Assembly: GCF_018143015.1 (NCBI RefSeq)
Contig: NC_054756.1
Span: 18,187,361-18,251,360, forward strand
Length of the DNA stretch: 64,000 nt
Source: Lytechinus variegatus
Lineage: Eukaryota > Echinodermata > Echinoidea > Temnopleuroida > Toxopneustidae
Direction of reading: 5' to 3'
The notes beneath the pieces are model-generated. The model saw only the letters and a list, made by a program, of their open reading frames with translations. It had not been told where the DNA came from and searched no databases. The position numbers and the translations under genes were made by a program. Positions 13,165 through 28,100 of the stretch are shown one piece after another. Each line of letters opens with the position of its first letter. Position 1 is the stretch's first letter.

Positions 13165-16100
13165 GTACGTACCCTGACCTGTAAATGATATCCATCTATA
13201 CCGTGAGCACACTGTATGCTCAACTTTAGCGATATAGCGAAATTCTAATATCGGGTATCACAGAACCGTAAAAAATACACGCTTTGCGCGTGTATAAAAT
13301 TCGCTGGCGCAAATAATAGTACTGGACTCTGAGCCACCATCCTGCCTGTGGGAGTGTGGAGAATCGACTACAGTACAGGTAGGACTCTGGGGCCTGTTGC
13401 ATGACGAGATGAGCGATACGTAGCAGTAGAGGCGCACGGCCAATATGGGAGACTCTCTCCAATAGGGGAGACAATCTCCCACATTGGAAACTTCCTTTGC
13501 AAAAGGACAAAAGAAACAACACCAACAAAAGCATGATTTTTTCCACCCAAAATTTTGTCTCACTGAGGTCAGAAGCCCATTTGTTTTGTGTGTGATTGAC
13601 AACAAAAATCCTTATCAAAACAAAAGTAGACGGTGAATTTTTTAAGTGAATTTTTTAAGTAGACGGTGAAAAGGGGTAATTTTTCATGAGGAATCTGCTT
13701 ATCACATTTTTATTTGCCGCCAAGGTAATCCTCTTGCCGCAAATGTAAACAAAGGAAATTAGTCTCCAAAACTGGAAACTGTCTCTGAAATTGGATACCC
13801 AAATTCTTTACAAAAGTCTCTGATATTGGAGATAATTTCCCACATTGGAGACAGTCTCCAATATTGGCCGTGCGCCTCTACTGCGTAGGAACGTCCTAGG
13901 ACCATTCTTCCGAGATATTAGGAAGATTGGCGACAAATCAGCGCTTTCCGTTTCACGAAGGCAATTTTGTCTTCCAAGTCCGCGACATCGTTTTATATCG
14001 ATAGTATCGGAAAAATATTTAGTCTTCATCGTCACCTGAACCTTTTATTTCGGAATGACAAGTTTTCTTAAAATCATTTATTTCAATAAAAGGAGATCAA
14101 ATGATGTTTTATTTATTACTGATTGTAGAATTGATGTATGGAGCTTACTTAATGAGGTAAAAAGAGAAAAAACTTTAAAGATTCACAAACATAACTGAAT
14201 AAAATCGAAATTTTCATTATTTCCCTTATTTAGAACACGGTGTCCTTTTAAAGACACCTTTCATTGATATTTCAACGAAAGAGACCCTTGCCCGATACAA
14301 AAATTGATTTAACTTAGTAATTTAGACATTTTTTTTCGTTTCAATATTCTATATTTTATAGAATACTTATATATGATGACAATTTTGCAAATTATGCATT
14401 GATATGTTATTAGTTGAGGTAAAAATAGGGTTTGAATGGTGTAAACAAAATCAACAGTGTCTGATTATATGAGACTAAAAAGGGAAATATGAGAGGCTGC
14501 GTGTGAAAAATCTAATTTATTTATTTCATTTGTCAGATATAATGCAAGAAATACAAATGTGAGTGTTTAGAGTATAAACATACCTCAGTTGCATGATGAG
14601 TATCCGAAGACAAGGAAAATATAAACATTACTGCAAACATGGCCAAGTGAATAAAGTAGTGCTTTGCAATAATAATTAAAACATAGAAAAAGCTGTGTAA
14701 TCCGCAATGGAAAACACACTGTTAACATAAATAATGCTAAAAATTACAACAATCATAAAGTTGATCACTGAATTAATGGAAATTTGTATAAGAATATAAG
14801 GTTTAAGAATATACAAAATATATATGTTCAACATTTCAAAGTTAAGGAGTAGAGACTAACGTGATTCTTTTGGGGCCTACCCTACGATTTAAAATGCGCC
14901 TCTTCGTATGGACTTTTCATAATCTTTTCTTTGTGAACTTATCTTCATTTGTAATGATTGTGATGGATTTGTAAGCTATGGGCCTAATCTGTATCTTAAA
15001 TTCAATTAGCTATTTCTGCAGATCTCTGTTTTGTTACATCTCAAGTTATCCCAAATCCATGCAAGAATTAATTTTCATTGATTATAATCAAGCTCATCAA
15101 AAATAATAATTATAATGAAAATGAATAAAAATAAATGATTTAGCATGTTTAACATTTTAGTTTTGTGTCCTTTTTTTTGCTGAACGTTATAAACACGTTT
15201 TTACTTACATAATTTCTTTTTAAGAAATTTGTTTTCATGTTGTATAATTATCTATATTGAGAAAGCATAAGGAGTCAGAGAGATAGTGCAGCCCATTTCG
15301 ATAGTTCAAGTTTATTTATTTTTCAATGGAAAAGGGGTGGGAATAGGACGGAGGGTGAATAAAAGAAAACATATTTTAAACATATTTGGGCTTATACATT
15401 ACCCCCGGAGAAGTTAAAATGACTTCCGTTTTGGAGGTGTCTGGAGGTGTCTTTCCAAGTACCATTCTTCGTATCGCCCAAATCGGCTTTGTGAAACAGT
15501 TGAGCGATATATCGTTCTTACGTAGAACGGTTCTACGAAAGACCATTTCATGTAACAGGCCCCTGGTATCCCAATGGCAATGCTGTACATGTATTGAGCA
15601 CAAACTTAAAAAAATCATTAAAATGTCACTTTTGTGACCAAAATGATTGATTTCCATGCAGTTGCAATTCAATTTTCGTTAGTAACAAGCCAAGTTATGT
15701 AATGAAAATCTGTTATGGAAACTGACAGTGTAAAAAAATCAAGCATTTGTCCAAAAGCATGAGAGAAAATAATCCAAACATTGTCAACCTTTGCCACACA
15801 GACATAGTCATAGAGATGTAACTGAGAACAAGGTTATCTTGTAACCTTGTTCATTGAATGAGTAGCGCTAATGCAGTTTCGCTTTGGCCGACTTCAAGCA
15901 AATTTCCCCACCAGAATTTGTTCACAAATGTTATGGTAAGTTTCTCAGTCACATATTTTCAAGATCAATATGCCCACCGCTTTTCCGAATAACTCGATTG
16001 AGAACAGAGCTGTTTTAATTTTGACTACTTACTCATGCAGCCAGACTGCCAGACGTTGTCACTGGTTGCTTAGATTATGGTAGTTGGATTCAATAATGAT

Positions 16101-19100
16101 TAATATTGATATGGACTGAACTAAAGGTAGCAACCAAAGATACCTGTGCCACGCCATATTATTAGGTTCATTCTCCCCTCTTTTAAATGTACCATGATAT
16201 CATCATTTAAAATGTGATAAAAGATTTTACTTTTGATTTGTATTTCACAGCCACAGGCTACTGACATGTTTGGCATGCCTGACCTTTCAGCCTATGCTGT
16301 CAAAGAGGAGTTTGATGTGTCCAACGAGGCATTGGAAGCCGAACTAGCTGCCCTGCTTGAAGAGGAAGACGATGCCCCAAAGATGACCAGACAACGTAGA
16401 CCAGCTCCTGCCCAGCCAACCAAGTCGGGTAAAAGTCAAACTCACTTTGACCAATACCAACATGCTTATATAGCGCATATCACTGCCAAATGCGTCCCTA
16501 TGCGCTCCATTGGATATTATTACCCTGGCTTTAGCCCCGCAGCCTTTTTACAGCGCGGTGGCATTTCAAGGAATAAATTCCTGCCAGGTACCCACTTACC
16601 TCACCTGGGTCGAGTGCAGCACAACGTGGACGAATATCATGCATCATCCATTTTTTTAGGGAAAAAAAAGAACTATATACATTTTTTCTGCCTCCCCCCA
16701 TACGCTGCTGCGCATGGCAACTCAAGGCATTGTGTGCATCTCACTGGGTGCACCTTGCAGGGGGGCTGCCGAGCAATCAGCATTCTCAAATCCGAAATCT
16801 GAGATTTTTCATAAGTTACTGAAATTTTTTTTTTTTTGATGTGATGATGAATGATACAGGTAGAAGGGATATATAAAACAAATATACATGTACAATGACT
16901 CATTTTCGAAACTGGAGAAAACTATTCAAACTCAGGAACATCAGTAGAATCCCTTCTCCCGAAGGGTGTCGTTGCTGTTTCTTCGATTTGAATAGTATCA
17001 GCCAGATCCTTGAGAGTCCTATTATACTTGTGTACTATATACATGTAATGTCCCTATGCTCTTCCATAGAGACTTGAATATTATTCAGGCTCTGGCACAG
17101 CAAGCCTGCTAGATACCCATTTAATATTAATAATAATAATCCGCTTTTATATAGCGCTTAATACATCAGAACAGCGTGTCTAAGCATTTTACCAATATAT
17201 TGTTATCCTGGTCATTGGATTCAATCAGTCATTCTCGCACACAATGTATGCACATTCTCCACTCCCTTGGGAGAATTCCAGTCAGTCGCCAGTGAGGCGC
17301 ACACATTACTGGACATTTATCATGCCTACATGGTAGGTTGAGTGATGGGGCAACAGCGTAGTAGGACTCTGGTTGGGTGGGGGGGATGGACTGATGGTAT
17401 ATTTTATCCTCTTCTAAAATCAAGAATCCAATATGGGAGATTGTTTCCATATTTGCAAGAGCCTGCTTTTCCTGAATTTTGCCCCTAACCTTCCTTTGAT
17501 TGACCACACAGGCTAATTGACCGTTTACTCAGAGGAACCAAGGTAGTGTTTCCTAAAGCTAAATATTCTTTAAGTTATAAGTAGGAACAAGGATTTTCCG
17601 CAATTGCGGAAAACGGACGGAATTCACGGAATGGGCGATTTGAAACGGAAAGTGGCTTTTCAAACGGAGAATCACAGAAAACATGTTTTTTCTCAAAATG
17701 CACAAAATAGCAACAGAAATTAATCACAAATCCTCAACAAAATACGAATATCAACTGAAAAAACACGATCTCACTTTGAAACAACAATCATGACAGTCAA
17801 CACATTGTAACTACACTCGAGCCTCTCCATCACTTGATCTTAACTAAATTAGTTTACACTCACGTTCCACATATGAGGCAGAATACGGCCATGTGTGCTG
17901 CCTTCTGCGATCGGTCATAATATAATGATTACGGTGATTCAACAAATCCAAAATGGCGGATATGCGGAAGTCGTCAACTGCTCAAAACGATGTCCGAAAA
18001 GTCCCCAAATCAGCGATAAAATCCCATTTAACAATAAAATAATGCTAATAATATGAAATGTGAGAATGTATTCATGTTGATTATGTTTCTCTAAACAGTT
18101 TTTGAGCTTAAATCTGTTCGATTAAAATGGATATTTAAGCGATGTTAGTACATTGGTAGATGCAAATTTTGAGCAGCGCTAGCGTATTGACATCGCTACT
18201 CATTGCATATTGGTTTTTCTATGTAAACGGAATTGTCAATTTTTCATGTATACAAAGTCTATGGGGAAACAGAATTTCCGTTTTCAGACATGCTGATACG
18301 GAATTTGAGATTTTCTGAAACAGAAAAGGCAATATTTAGAAACAGAAAATCACTGTCCCTGTATAAGATTGAACATGGATGGAGAGGTAGGAAGTATTTT
18401 CTTGCTCAAGTTGAAGGGAATTTAATAGCATATAGTATACAATGTAGAAAGTTAATTTGCTATTACAACACATAGATAGATCCTTGGCAGCTGATCGGAT
18501 GAATACGCATCACATGACATTTAGTGGAATGAGCTATAGCATGCCAAAACATGACATCCATGCAATAGTCGACTATTGCATGCTCCAGCAAGAGAGCCAG
18601 CCGTGCACTAGTCGACTATTGCACACTCCAGCAAGAGAGCAGGCAGTTCAAACTCAATAAATGTGCATACCATGGCCTGCGCCTCCACAATATCTGCATG
18701 CGCGTAGGCCTACCCGAATCACTGCGCTTCATACACCACGTGCAGATGAAATAATATTTAGCAAAATAAAAGGTTAAGAAGTTAGACCCAAGTAGATCTA
18801 TACTCCTAGCCCTTTTCCTTCATAGGCCAAATACTTTCGATAATTCGATCCATTTTGGTTATTGGTCTAGACGATGTCTTTAAATCGTGTGTTGTATGAA
18901 ACAACTGTTTAATGTTTTGTCATTCGTCGTGCGGCTGTTCGAATATTACATTCGGTACAAGTTGAAGCAATCTGTTCTATTGAATAGATCTTTTCAACTT
19001 GCACCCTCATGTAATATCAGAAACGATCGCGCTTGACATTGAATATTTGCATATTATTATTCTCTCTAAGCTGATCCCATGAGGCAGATTGATGCAATGG

Positions 19101-22100
19101 CCGCAGAAGCCCTGAGGGACACTGACGATGCTCTTGATGATGATGATGATGATGAGGATGAGGATCTTCTTCTGGTAAGCTAATAAGGATGAAATACTAT
19201 TCCATTTATTCCTTGGTCCTTTTTCATTTAGATTTTCATTGTATCTTTACCATTATGACATCTACCATTGTAACAGTACTCCGCGGCCAATGACAGTCAA
19301 GGTTTACATGGTAGTTCCCACAATGGTAAAGATACCTTTATTGTAAAGTCTTTATGCAATAGCTCCACATCCTGTTGCTTATTACTGCAGTTGTTGAAAA
19401 CAGAATATCCTTTATGTAAGTCTGTTACTATTATACAACAAGAATTCATGAATATTATGGGAGAGGGTTGAATTTGATGTGTAGGATATTTGTTTACATA
19501 ATTTTGTTACCATGGAACTTACAGGTTGTTTTAAACTAAACGCTTCTTAGAAAAATTGGAAATGCCTTATAAGGCATTGTCAGAGTGAATAAAGCAAATT
19601 ATTTTCTGTTTTCATAGAAGACATTAATTCATCCATGAAAAAAGACTGTCATGTATGATGTATGATATTTCCTTGGTCCTATACATGCAGGCGGAGCTTG
19701 CCGATATCACACAGGAGTCGTCAGAGACCCTCACCCCTCCCAGCACCCAACAGAAAAGGACCCCTAGTCCTACTCCTAGCCCAAAGATGACAACTAGACC
19801 TACTCCACAGCCTAGCCCTGCTTCACAGTCTGCTCCAGCCCCAGGGCTTAGGCCAGGTCCCTCTAATGTCAATCGGAGTCCTTCACCAGCTCGGAAAGCA
19901 GCTCCTAGTCCTGTAGCTCCAAGTCCCGCCCAAACACAGGTATTGTATACATACAATCAGCAATTGTAATTCCTGACATACCAAATTTGATCAAATCTTT
20001 TTGTTTCATCATATATTTACATTTGAATAATTACTTTCCATAATGATTTAAGCTTTATTTGCATTGCCTCTATGACTATAATAAATGTAGATCTACATGT
20101 AGATTCATCCTACTGACAGATTTTCTTTTCTTTTTTGAAATTAGGAACCATCTGAGCCAGCAGACATCAACACTGTGCTCCAGCAGCGTGCACAGTCTTA
20201 TCAGCAGGCCATCGCTGCCGCTGAGGCAGCGGGTGAGAGTTCAAAGGTCAGGAGGTACAAGCGTCAGCTCAAGACGCTACAAGATATGCTGAGGAAGATA
20301 AAGCTGGGTAAACCCATCGATAAGGACGAGATTCCCCCGGAGGTTTGTGTACCCAAACCAGCTGCAGATCAGCAACCTCCTCCCCAGGAGAAGCAGCCAG
20401 TGCCTGAAGCAGCTCCAGTAGCAGCAGTGTCTCAACCAATCTCTTCCCCAGCAGTGCAACCAGAGCAACCAGACACTGCCCAAAGCGAGAGTGCAGGTAA
20501 TGAAGAGTGGAATGGGGAAAGTGCAATATTTGTTTCAAGCCTGACAATTTGATAGTTTTTTTTACAACAGGGCCACTTTCTTTAGAGCACATTTTTGTAT
20601 TACTGCACACACTGGCAAAATGTGGCCGTCCATCTCAAAACTACAAGTAAATCACCAAAATGAATGAATTTTGAGATTTGTTTTAAGTTTTGAAAAGCAG
20701 ATCATAAGCTTCGAAATGGTTATTATTTATTCAGCAAATAATATTCAAAAATAGATTTCAGTGTAAATAATACAAAATAAGAAATATCAACCATTGGAAC
20801 GCCAGGGAAAGAAAAACGTTAACTGAATTACTTTGGCATAAAGCCTCCTTTCCCAATTCCATTGGTTGATTTACAATATACATTAATAACTAGACAATGA
20901 AATACTCATAGCTTGTCTAAGTTGATCAACAATAAATCACACAAATATTTTATTTCCTGAACTAAAAATTTTAGTGAGAGCTTCACAGAATGTGGGGAAA
21001 CTGCGGTTTGTATTTGGAAATAACGATGACAAAAAACCACTCATTTTGGGTTAAACTTTGTAACTTCCAACTTCGACAAATGGACAAAATTTGCCTTTCA
21101 AATTTGTATATATTTCCTATACCACAAATCTATCTTGGCTTATTTTAGAAAAACTTGCTTGGTGACCTATTATTTGTTTTGAGCTGGAGGGTCACAAATG
21201 GAAAAGGACCCCAAAATATCCAAAGCGAGCTAGATTTGCGTTGAGACCTGGGCCCCGTTGCATAAAAGTAACTATTATGGCAACTGTGCCATCCAATGAT
21301 ATCTTTCATGGAATCCTTTATTTTGTTTGGCTAATGAGCATTGTTGCCATGGTAGTTACCAATGGAGAGTTACCACAATGGTAACTTTTATGAAACGGGG
21401 CCCATGAATTCAGTGGCCTTGGATTGTTATATCTTTTTCAATAATTTAAGCTCTGATTTTGCAATTCATTTGCTCTCTCATTTGCGTACTGGTCATGTTT
21501 CTCATGGCTGGGGTATAAACCACTTTAAAGTTTGTGAATATAAATCCATTATGACCCTGAAAATCTTTTAGATCTTTAACACTTGGAAAAATTCCACTGT
21601 GAGTATTTGATCATCATCTCTGTAGCAAGGCAGATGCTCCATACACTTTTCAACAAAAAAAAGTTATTAAAGTTTGGATTCCCAGTTTTTTTTTAATGCC
21701 CAGAATAAAAAGGCTTTATTGGATGGCTAAAACCATTCCATGATTTAGGGCTAATATTGCAGGAATCGTAGATGATTGCAAAATTGGCCCTAATCGAGTG
21801 TAATATTGCTGGTATCACATGAAGGAAAGCCATCCATTGTAATTATTATTATTCTGTCTTATGACTGTGCAATACAGCATGATATTGCATAGCTAGTTTT
21901 GTACACAAGCCTATGAGGAATATGTCAGATTTAGATGCATCATGCAATATGCTCTGATATTGCACAGGCAGATCATGCAGACTAATACTATTGCATTGCT
22001 AGAAGGCTCTAAATGGATAATGATATTATATACTGTTGTGAATTGAGCAGATGCTGATCAGCTGAAGTTGATAGGTGTGAGGAGAGACCAGTACAAAATG

Positions 22101-25100
22101 GCCGCCCTACTTGCCAAGCGATCAGGTGACATGAAGACTGCCGCAGAACATCTCAAGGTTTCCAAGGTAAAGAAATGTAGTATATTAATGTTGGATTGTG
22201 TTGCACTTTTAGATTCAACCAGCATTAATGAAGTCATAAGACATAAAGTAATATACACTGTTCATAATATATACATTTATTAGAGGTGAAAACTTTACTC
22301 TTGTCACAGTTACTTTGAGAAGTTTCTTTCACAAACCAGACTCGTGACCAAAATAACTTTACCTCATTGTTGGTGATGATTTACAGAGAGGAGGGAGTTG
22401 ATTACACAGTATGGGTTTGGTAGAGGAGAAAGCAGCATCACCAGCTAATTCATAGGTACATGTACCCTGGACAACTTTGAAAACAAGTAGAAGACGCTTG
22501 AAGGATATTCTTTTCTCGACTTGTTACCCTTTTTTTTCACCCCCAGCAATTTGATCTAGTTATCAAAGCCTTAGAAGCAGGTCAGCAGGTTGACCTCAGT
22601 GAGATGCCTGGTCCTCCTTCCCAACCAGCACCAGCAGCTCCTCAGCCAGCTCCAGTTCCACAACCTAGGGCTACTGCTCCAACAGCTCCTGGTCCTTCAA
22701 CTGCTCCCGGACCAGGACCATCAACAAGCTCCGAGGAGGAGCCACCTACTCCCAAGACGGATCTTGAGGCCATGCTTCAGAGGAGAGGGGTGTATAAGAG
22801 CATGGCTGACAAGGCAAAGGAAGAGAATAACGACTCCAAAACTCGTAGGATAGGTCGCATTGTCAAGGTTCGTAAGAATCCTAAGTTGGTTCCTTTACAA
22901 TTAGATTGTTCTTTGGGCCTGATGTTGCCATCCTAAAAGGATGAAAAGTGCCCATGACTGCCACTTAAAAACAATAAATTTTTTTTTTAAGCACAAGCGA
23001 CTTAAATCTGTCCATGTTGGGAGCTAAAGGGAATGTGTTGGGGGGAGTCTGTGAATTCGCACAATAAGTCACAAATAGATTTGACTGCTATGTCTCCTGA
23101 CTTGCACAAATTTCAAATATAAATTTGTGACAAGCGTGTACGCTGTTCCAATTTTACACAATTTTTTTGTAAAGTGCATGTCAGCCCCAAACTTGCTCAA
23201 AAACATGTTTTCATACATATGTGTAATTCCAATGCAAATTCAAACCTAATGCAAACCTTAATTCGTAAATGTGTCATTACTTGTTCTTTTGCTGACATAA
23301 ATTAATTTCATGTTCATGATAATGAGAGAGAAGAAAAGGTCCCTGTAATGTTCAAAGTAAAGTCATTATTATTTCAACACAGCAATACGAGGATGCCATC
23401 AGAAAGCAAAAGTTAGGCAAGCCAGTTGATCTGTCCGAGCTGCCTAGCCTTCCAACATTCCCGCCCTTCCCATCACAAGCTGGCGGTCAGGCTGCCCCAT
23501 CAGTAGCCCAAGCAGCTGCCCCAGTGGCACCCCCGGCAGCAGCAGCCCCTGTAGTATCGGCTGCAGCAGGGGCTAGTTCCCCTCCTGCCAGGACAGCTGG
23601 ACAAGCGACCCAACCAGCTGCTTCAAGACCTCCGGCACCTACAAGACAAATGTCAGGTGAGCATTACAGGAAACGATATTTTTTTACTAACTAGTGTTAT
23701 CCCTGTAAGCTACCAAATCCTTGTATATGATTGGCTCAGCGCAAAGTTGATAGCATAAATCAATTACTATAAGTTTCATGAAAGCACTCCCTTGTGGAGT
23801 AGTCGTTGGTGCATATCAGGAAAGAGTATGCCATAAAGAATTGTATTTTTGAAGTGGCTGAAGAAATGTAAATTCACTTATCTTAGAAATATATTAAAAG
23901 AAAATTCCGTAAAAATTATGTCAATAATATTAACATCAATAGGTATATTTAGCACGACCATTGAATGTGTTTACTGTACTCTGTGTAATACTTGGTATCA
24001 TCAATGTATTATTGCACTGGCTGAAGCTGAGCCACCATGTAGGCATTAATGATCATGCAATAATCATGCAATAAAGAAAAGGGATTTACTGAGTTAAAAA
24101 CACAAATCAATGTATTGATGGGTTTATGTGATTCATGCATTTACCAAGCAAGTGGGACTGTGGAAGATCACAATGCAAAACTTCCCAATTTTCTAGCTTG
24201 AATTTGTCTGCCTGATAGTGAGTGAAGACCATACATATTTCGTAATATTTCTACCAGTCTCTGACAAAAAGTATTTAGCAGTCATTTGCAAAAAAATAAA
24301 AAATAAAAAACATACTCCAACTCTGGCCTAGTGGTTAAAAGCTTGTTTGATTAGTTTGAATAATGTAAAGATATTTCTTGCTTGCATCCAATGGCTTCTG
24401 TTTTTTTTCTTTGTATTGTGCAGCTAAAGAGAACATGTACCAGCGGAACGTAGCCATCTTGAAAGACAGGATAGCACAGTTTAGAAAGCTAGCATTGGAA
24501 GCGAAAAGGAGGGGGGACATATACGAGGCTAAAAGATTACTCAAGATATCTAAGGTACTTCATCATATACAAAATGTATTTACAAAATGTTGATGCATTA
24601 TTGATGATGATCGCAATGATGATAGCGATAATGATGTTGCTGCTGCTGAGGATGTTCATCATGATAATGATAATGATGATCATCATCATCTTGATAATGA
24701 TGGTAAATCAATTGAATAAAGGCTTAGAATATGTTTTAGAATATGCTTTCAAGGAAAATTATTTGAGAAGTATAGATTGAAATTCTCTGAGAAGAATGCC
24801 ATCAATATTTGTTATTTTAAGTCCTAATTGTTAAATATCTGAGAGGGATAGGAGTTTGATGGAAGTTGTGGTCTCTCTTTATGCTGAAGGTACTGGTCCC
24901 AGGTAATCTGACATATTACAAATTTTCAATTTTTGTTAATTGAACTGTATATACCCCTCCTGTTCCACCACTTTCATCATCATCAGGATAGCTTTCATCA
25001 TTATTGTACAATGCCTATTTAGCTTGTTGTACATGAGCAAATGGGATGCTGATTGTCAAAAGTTTGTACCTTTTCAGGGCTTACTGGTTTAAATGCGCAT

Positions 25101-28100
25101 TGCTGCTTCAAATCAGATGTGCGTTTGAGGGATTTTCCTTTTCTCTTTCAATAATTCTTTAACATAGGAAATATCTATTATTTGTTTTTTCGCAAAATTC
25201 TGGGGCACGAATAGCGAATATTCTTATTCATGCAATGGTGCGAGATTTCGCATTCAGTGAAAAAAAAAAGATTCTCTGTTCAACTTTCCTATATCTCGTT
25301 CAATAGAGTTTCTTCTTTACACCGAATATGAAAACTGGCACCATCACACTCCTGCCTATCTACTATATGCATACTGTCGGCTTCATCATCCTAGTCATCT
25401 TCACCGTCGTTGTCCTCGTCTTCATCTACATCATTATCCCCACCATGATGACCATCATCATCATCACTGACAGCACCATTATCATTGATTTCAGCGTCAT
25501 CACAAGCAACAACATCATTGCTATAACTATCACAATTTAATACGATTCCCCTAGTTTTCATCAAAACCGTACTTGCCATGTTTCTGCTCTTTAATGTTTT
25601 CATTTTAACTCATTCAAACTCGTTGCAAGACGAGGTCAAACTACCTTGTAGGCTGATGTATCTTTAATGGGAGGGGTTGGTGATTTGTCCCCTAGGAACA
25701 GCTTGTTATTATTATTGATAATATTGTAATCCATATGTTCAATAACCATTCAAATTTTTATTTAGTCATAACACCATTTTGTTATTATTATTGGATATAT
25801 TCCCAATTATCATTTATTTGTATACATTGTATTAATATATTTGTAAATTTGTTGGTAACCAGCAAGCACCAAATTTCCTTTCCATTGGAGAATAAATTCA
25901 ATTCAAATATTTGTACTTTAGGAAATCGAGCCAATGTTGACTGCTGCTGAAGGAGGCCTGCCTGTAAACCTTGACTCAGTAAGTGAATAATCATGAAGAT
26001 GAATCGGTAGAGGTGTTGTAGACAGGACTCCAGAGTCCAGACTGAATACCTCAAGGCTTAGGGTTCAAATCCCATCCAAGTACTATTATCTTATATCAAG
26101 AAATTTCTTCTTTTTTCAAGCAGACTAGTATTTAAGGATGCTAAAAGTCTTCATCAACCAATGATATGATTCCATATTATTTGCAAGACATTTGATATGT
26201 ACAATTCTTGACGAAATATTTGTGACCCTGTCGTTAAGTTATGTAAAATGTATTTCATTTTATATTGCCAGATTAATTGGGAACCCCTCTGTCAACCAAT
26301 ATATGCCAGCCATTTTTGTACCATTTTTTGTTTGACTGCTGAAAGTTTTAAAAGATCCTTCACAGTCTGGTTTAGCTTTATTGGCCATGGTCTAACTTTG
26401 TGCTGAAATTATGGAGAGGAAAATACGTAAACATTTTCCTTACATTGTATGTTTCTTATGTTTATTCTGTGCTTTTTCCGAACTTGTAAATGGTGAAGAA
26501 AGCTATCGTATTTATCCTTCTAAAACAATTAAGAATGATTTGAGAGAAAAATGAGCCGATATTACATTGAAATTCTACTGTTAGAAATGCCACTATTGGC
26601 TATCCATAGTTAAATCACAACTCGGCACCATAGTTTAAATTAAATCCGACTTCAGAATACGGGCCATTATGTTTGAATGAACATCAACTTCAACCTCAGT
26701 ATTTCCATATCATGTGATATCATTAATAAGACTTGTTAGCTGTGTGATCATAAAGAGATGCCGATGTCGTTGGTGTAATCAAAGATATTATAAGGGGAAG
26801 ACTGGACACTGGCGATTTTTTTTTTAAATGCTCAATTTCATGCATGGGGAAGGATGCCCAACAGCATTGTGTAGGTAAACTTGCATTTTGGCAAAGTTTT
26901 GTGAATAAAACATATTCGGAAAATGATAGAGGGATGATAGAAGGAAAGCAGGGGCGGCATAGGGACATATATCCACCTCTTTCCCAGACATCTCTAAAAG
27001 ATTTATATTTTTCTAATTTAAAAAAAAATTCAGAAAAAAAATTAAAATATGAAGAAACGCCAAACCCTTCACCACTCTCATTTTCCCCATATGTAATATA
27101 CGCAACCCGAAACGATGATATGCGATGGTATACCTAGCAAACGCTGTTGGGCACCCATTTTTGAGCATTTCATTTCTTGCTCTATTGAGTGTCCAGTCTT
27201 CCCCTTGTAGTGTCCTTGGTGTCAGTCATGTCATGTTCTTCTACCTGCCCGTCAATCAGATACCGAAGCTTCCTCGCAAGGAGCCTGAAGCGGTCTCGCC
27301 TCCGACATCACCGGAGCCGGACGGAGATTTTGAGATGGTTGCTGATGGCAGTGCAGAGGAGGTCTATAAAAGACTGATAGCCACCTTGAATAAACAAATT
27401 GAGGTTAGTGAGCCTTTTCACAAAGAAATCAAATAGTGATTTTCACTGACTATTTGTTATAAGCTATGAAATCCTTGTATCGGATTGGCTCAGAAGACGA
27501 TTTATGCAACACTCCCATCTTACAAAGAGTTGCGATTGATCCGATCAACCACATCTATGGAAAGCCAGCAACGTCAACATCTAAAATGCATGTTTGTTCA
27601 AAATATTTTCTTAAATATGCAGCTTGTTCATGCATTCATTGCTCCTTTCTTGAAAAGTTAGGGTGCTTCTTTTTGTTTACAAAGGACATTGTGCAAATTT
27701 TTTGTAGAAAAAAATATAACATTGAATATGACATTTGAGGTTGGTCGGGGCCTGTCTTCCAGAGAGTTACGATTGATCCGATCAATCACAACTATGGAAA
27801 GCGAGCAAAGTCACCAAATAAAATGCCTGTTTTTTCAAAATATTTTCTAGATATAAATGTATAACCATAAATTCATTGATTTCTTTACAATTTGGTGTGT
27901 TCTCCTTTGTTTACAAAATACATGTTGCAAAGTTTCTGTAGAAAAAATTATGACATGGATGGATCTCCATAGAGTTACGATTGATCCAATCAAACTCTTT
28001 GTAAGATGGAGCCCTGATCAATCATAACGTGAGACAGGGTCCAGGTTTGATTTCTCTGATTTTACTCTTTCTGGTCAATCATATCCTTTTTCATACTGGG

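Noticed and set aside
19624..19956. Gly-rich minus-strand frame
   Set aside because: It is the antisense shadow of CC2D1 exon 4.
20269..20610. Minus-strand Leu/Gln frames
   Set aside because: Antisense shadows of CC2D1 exon 5.
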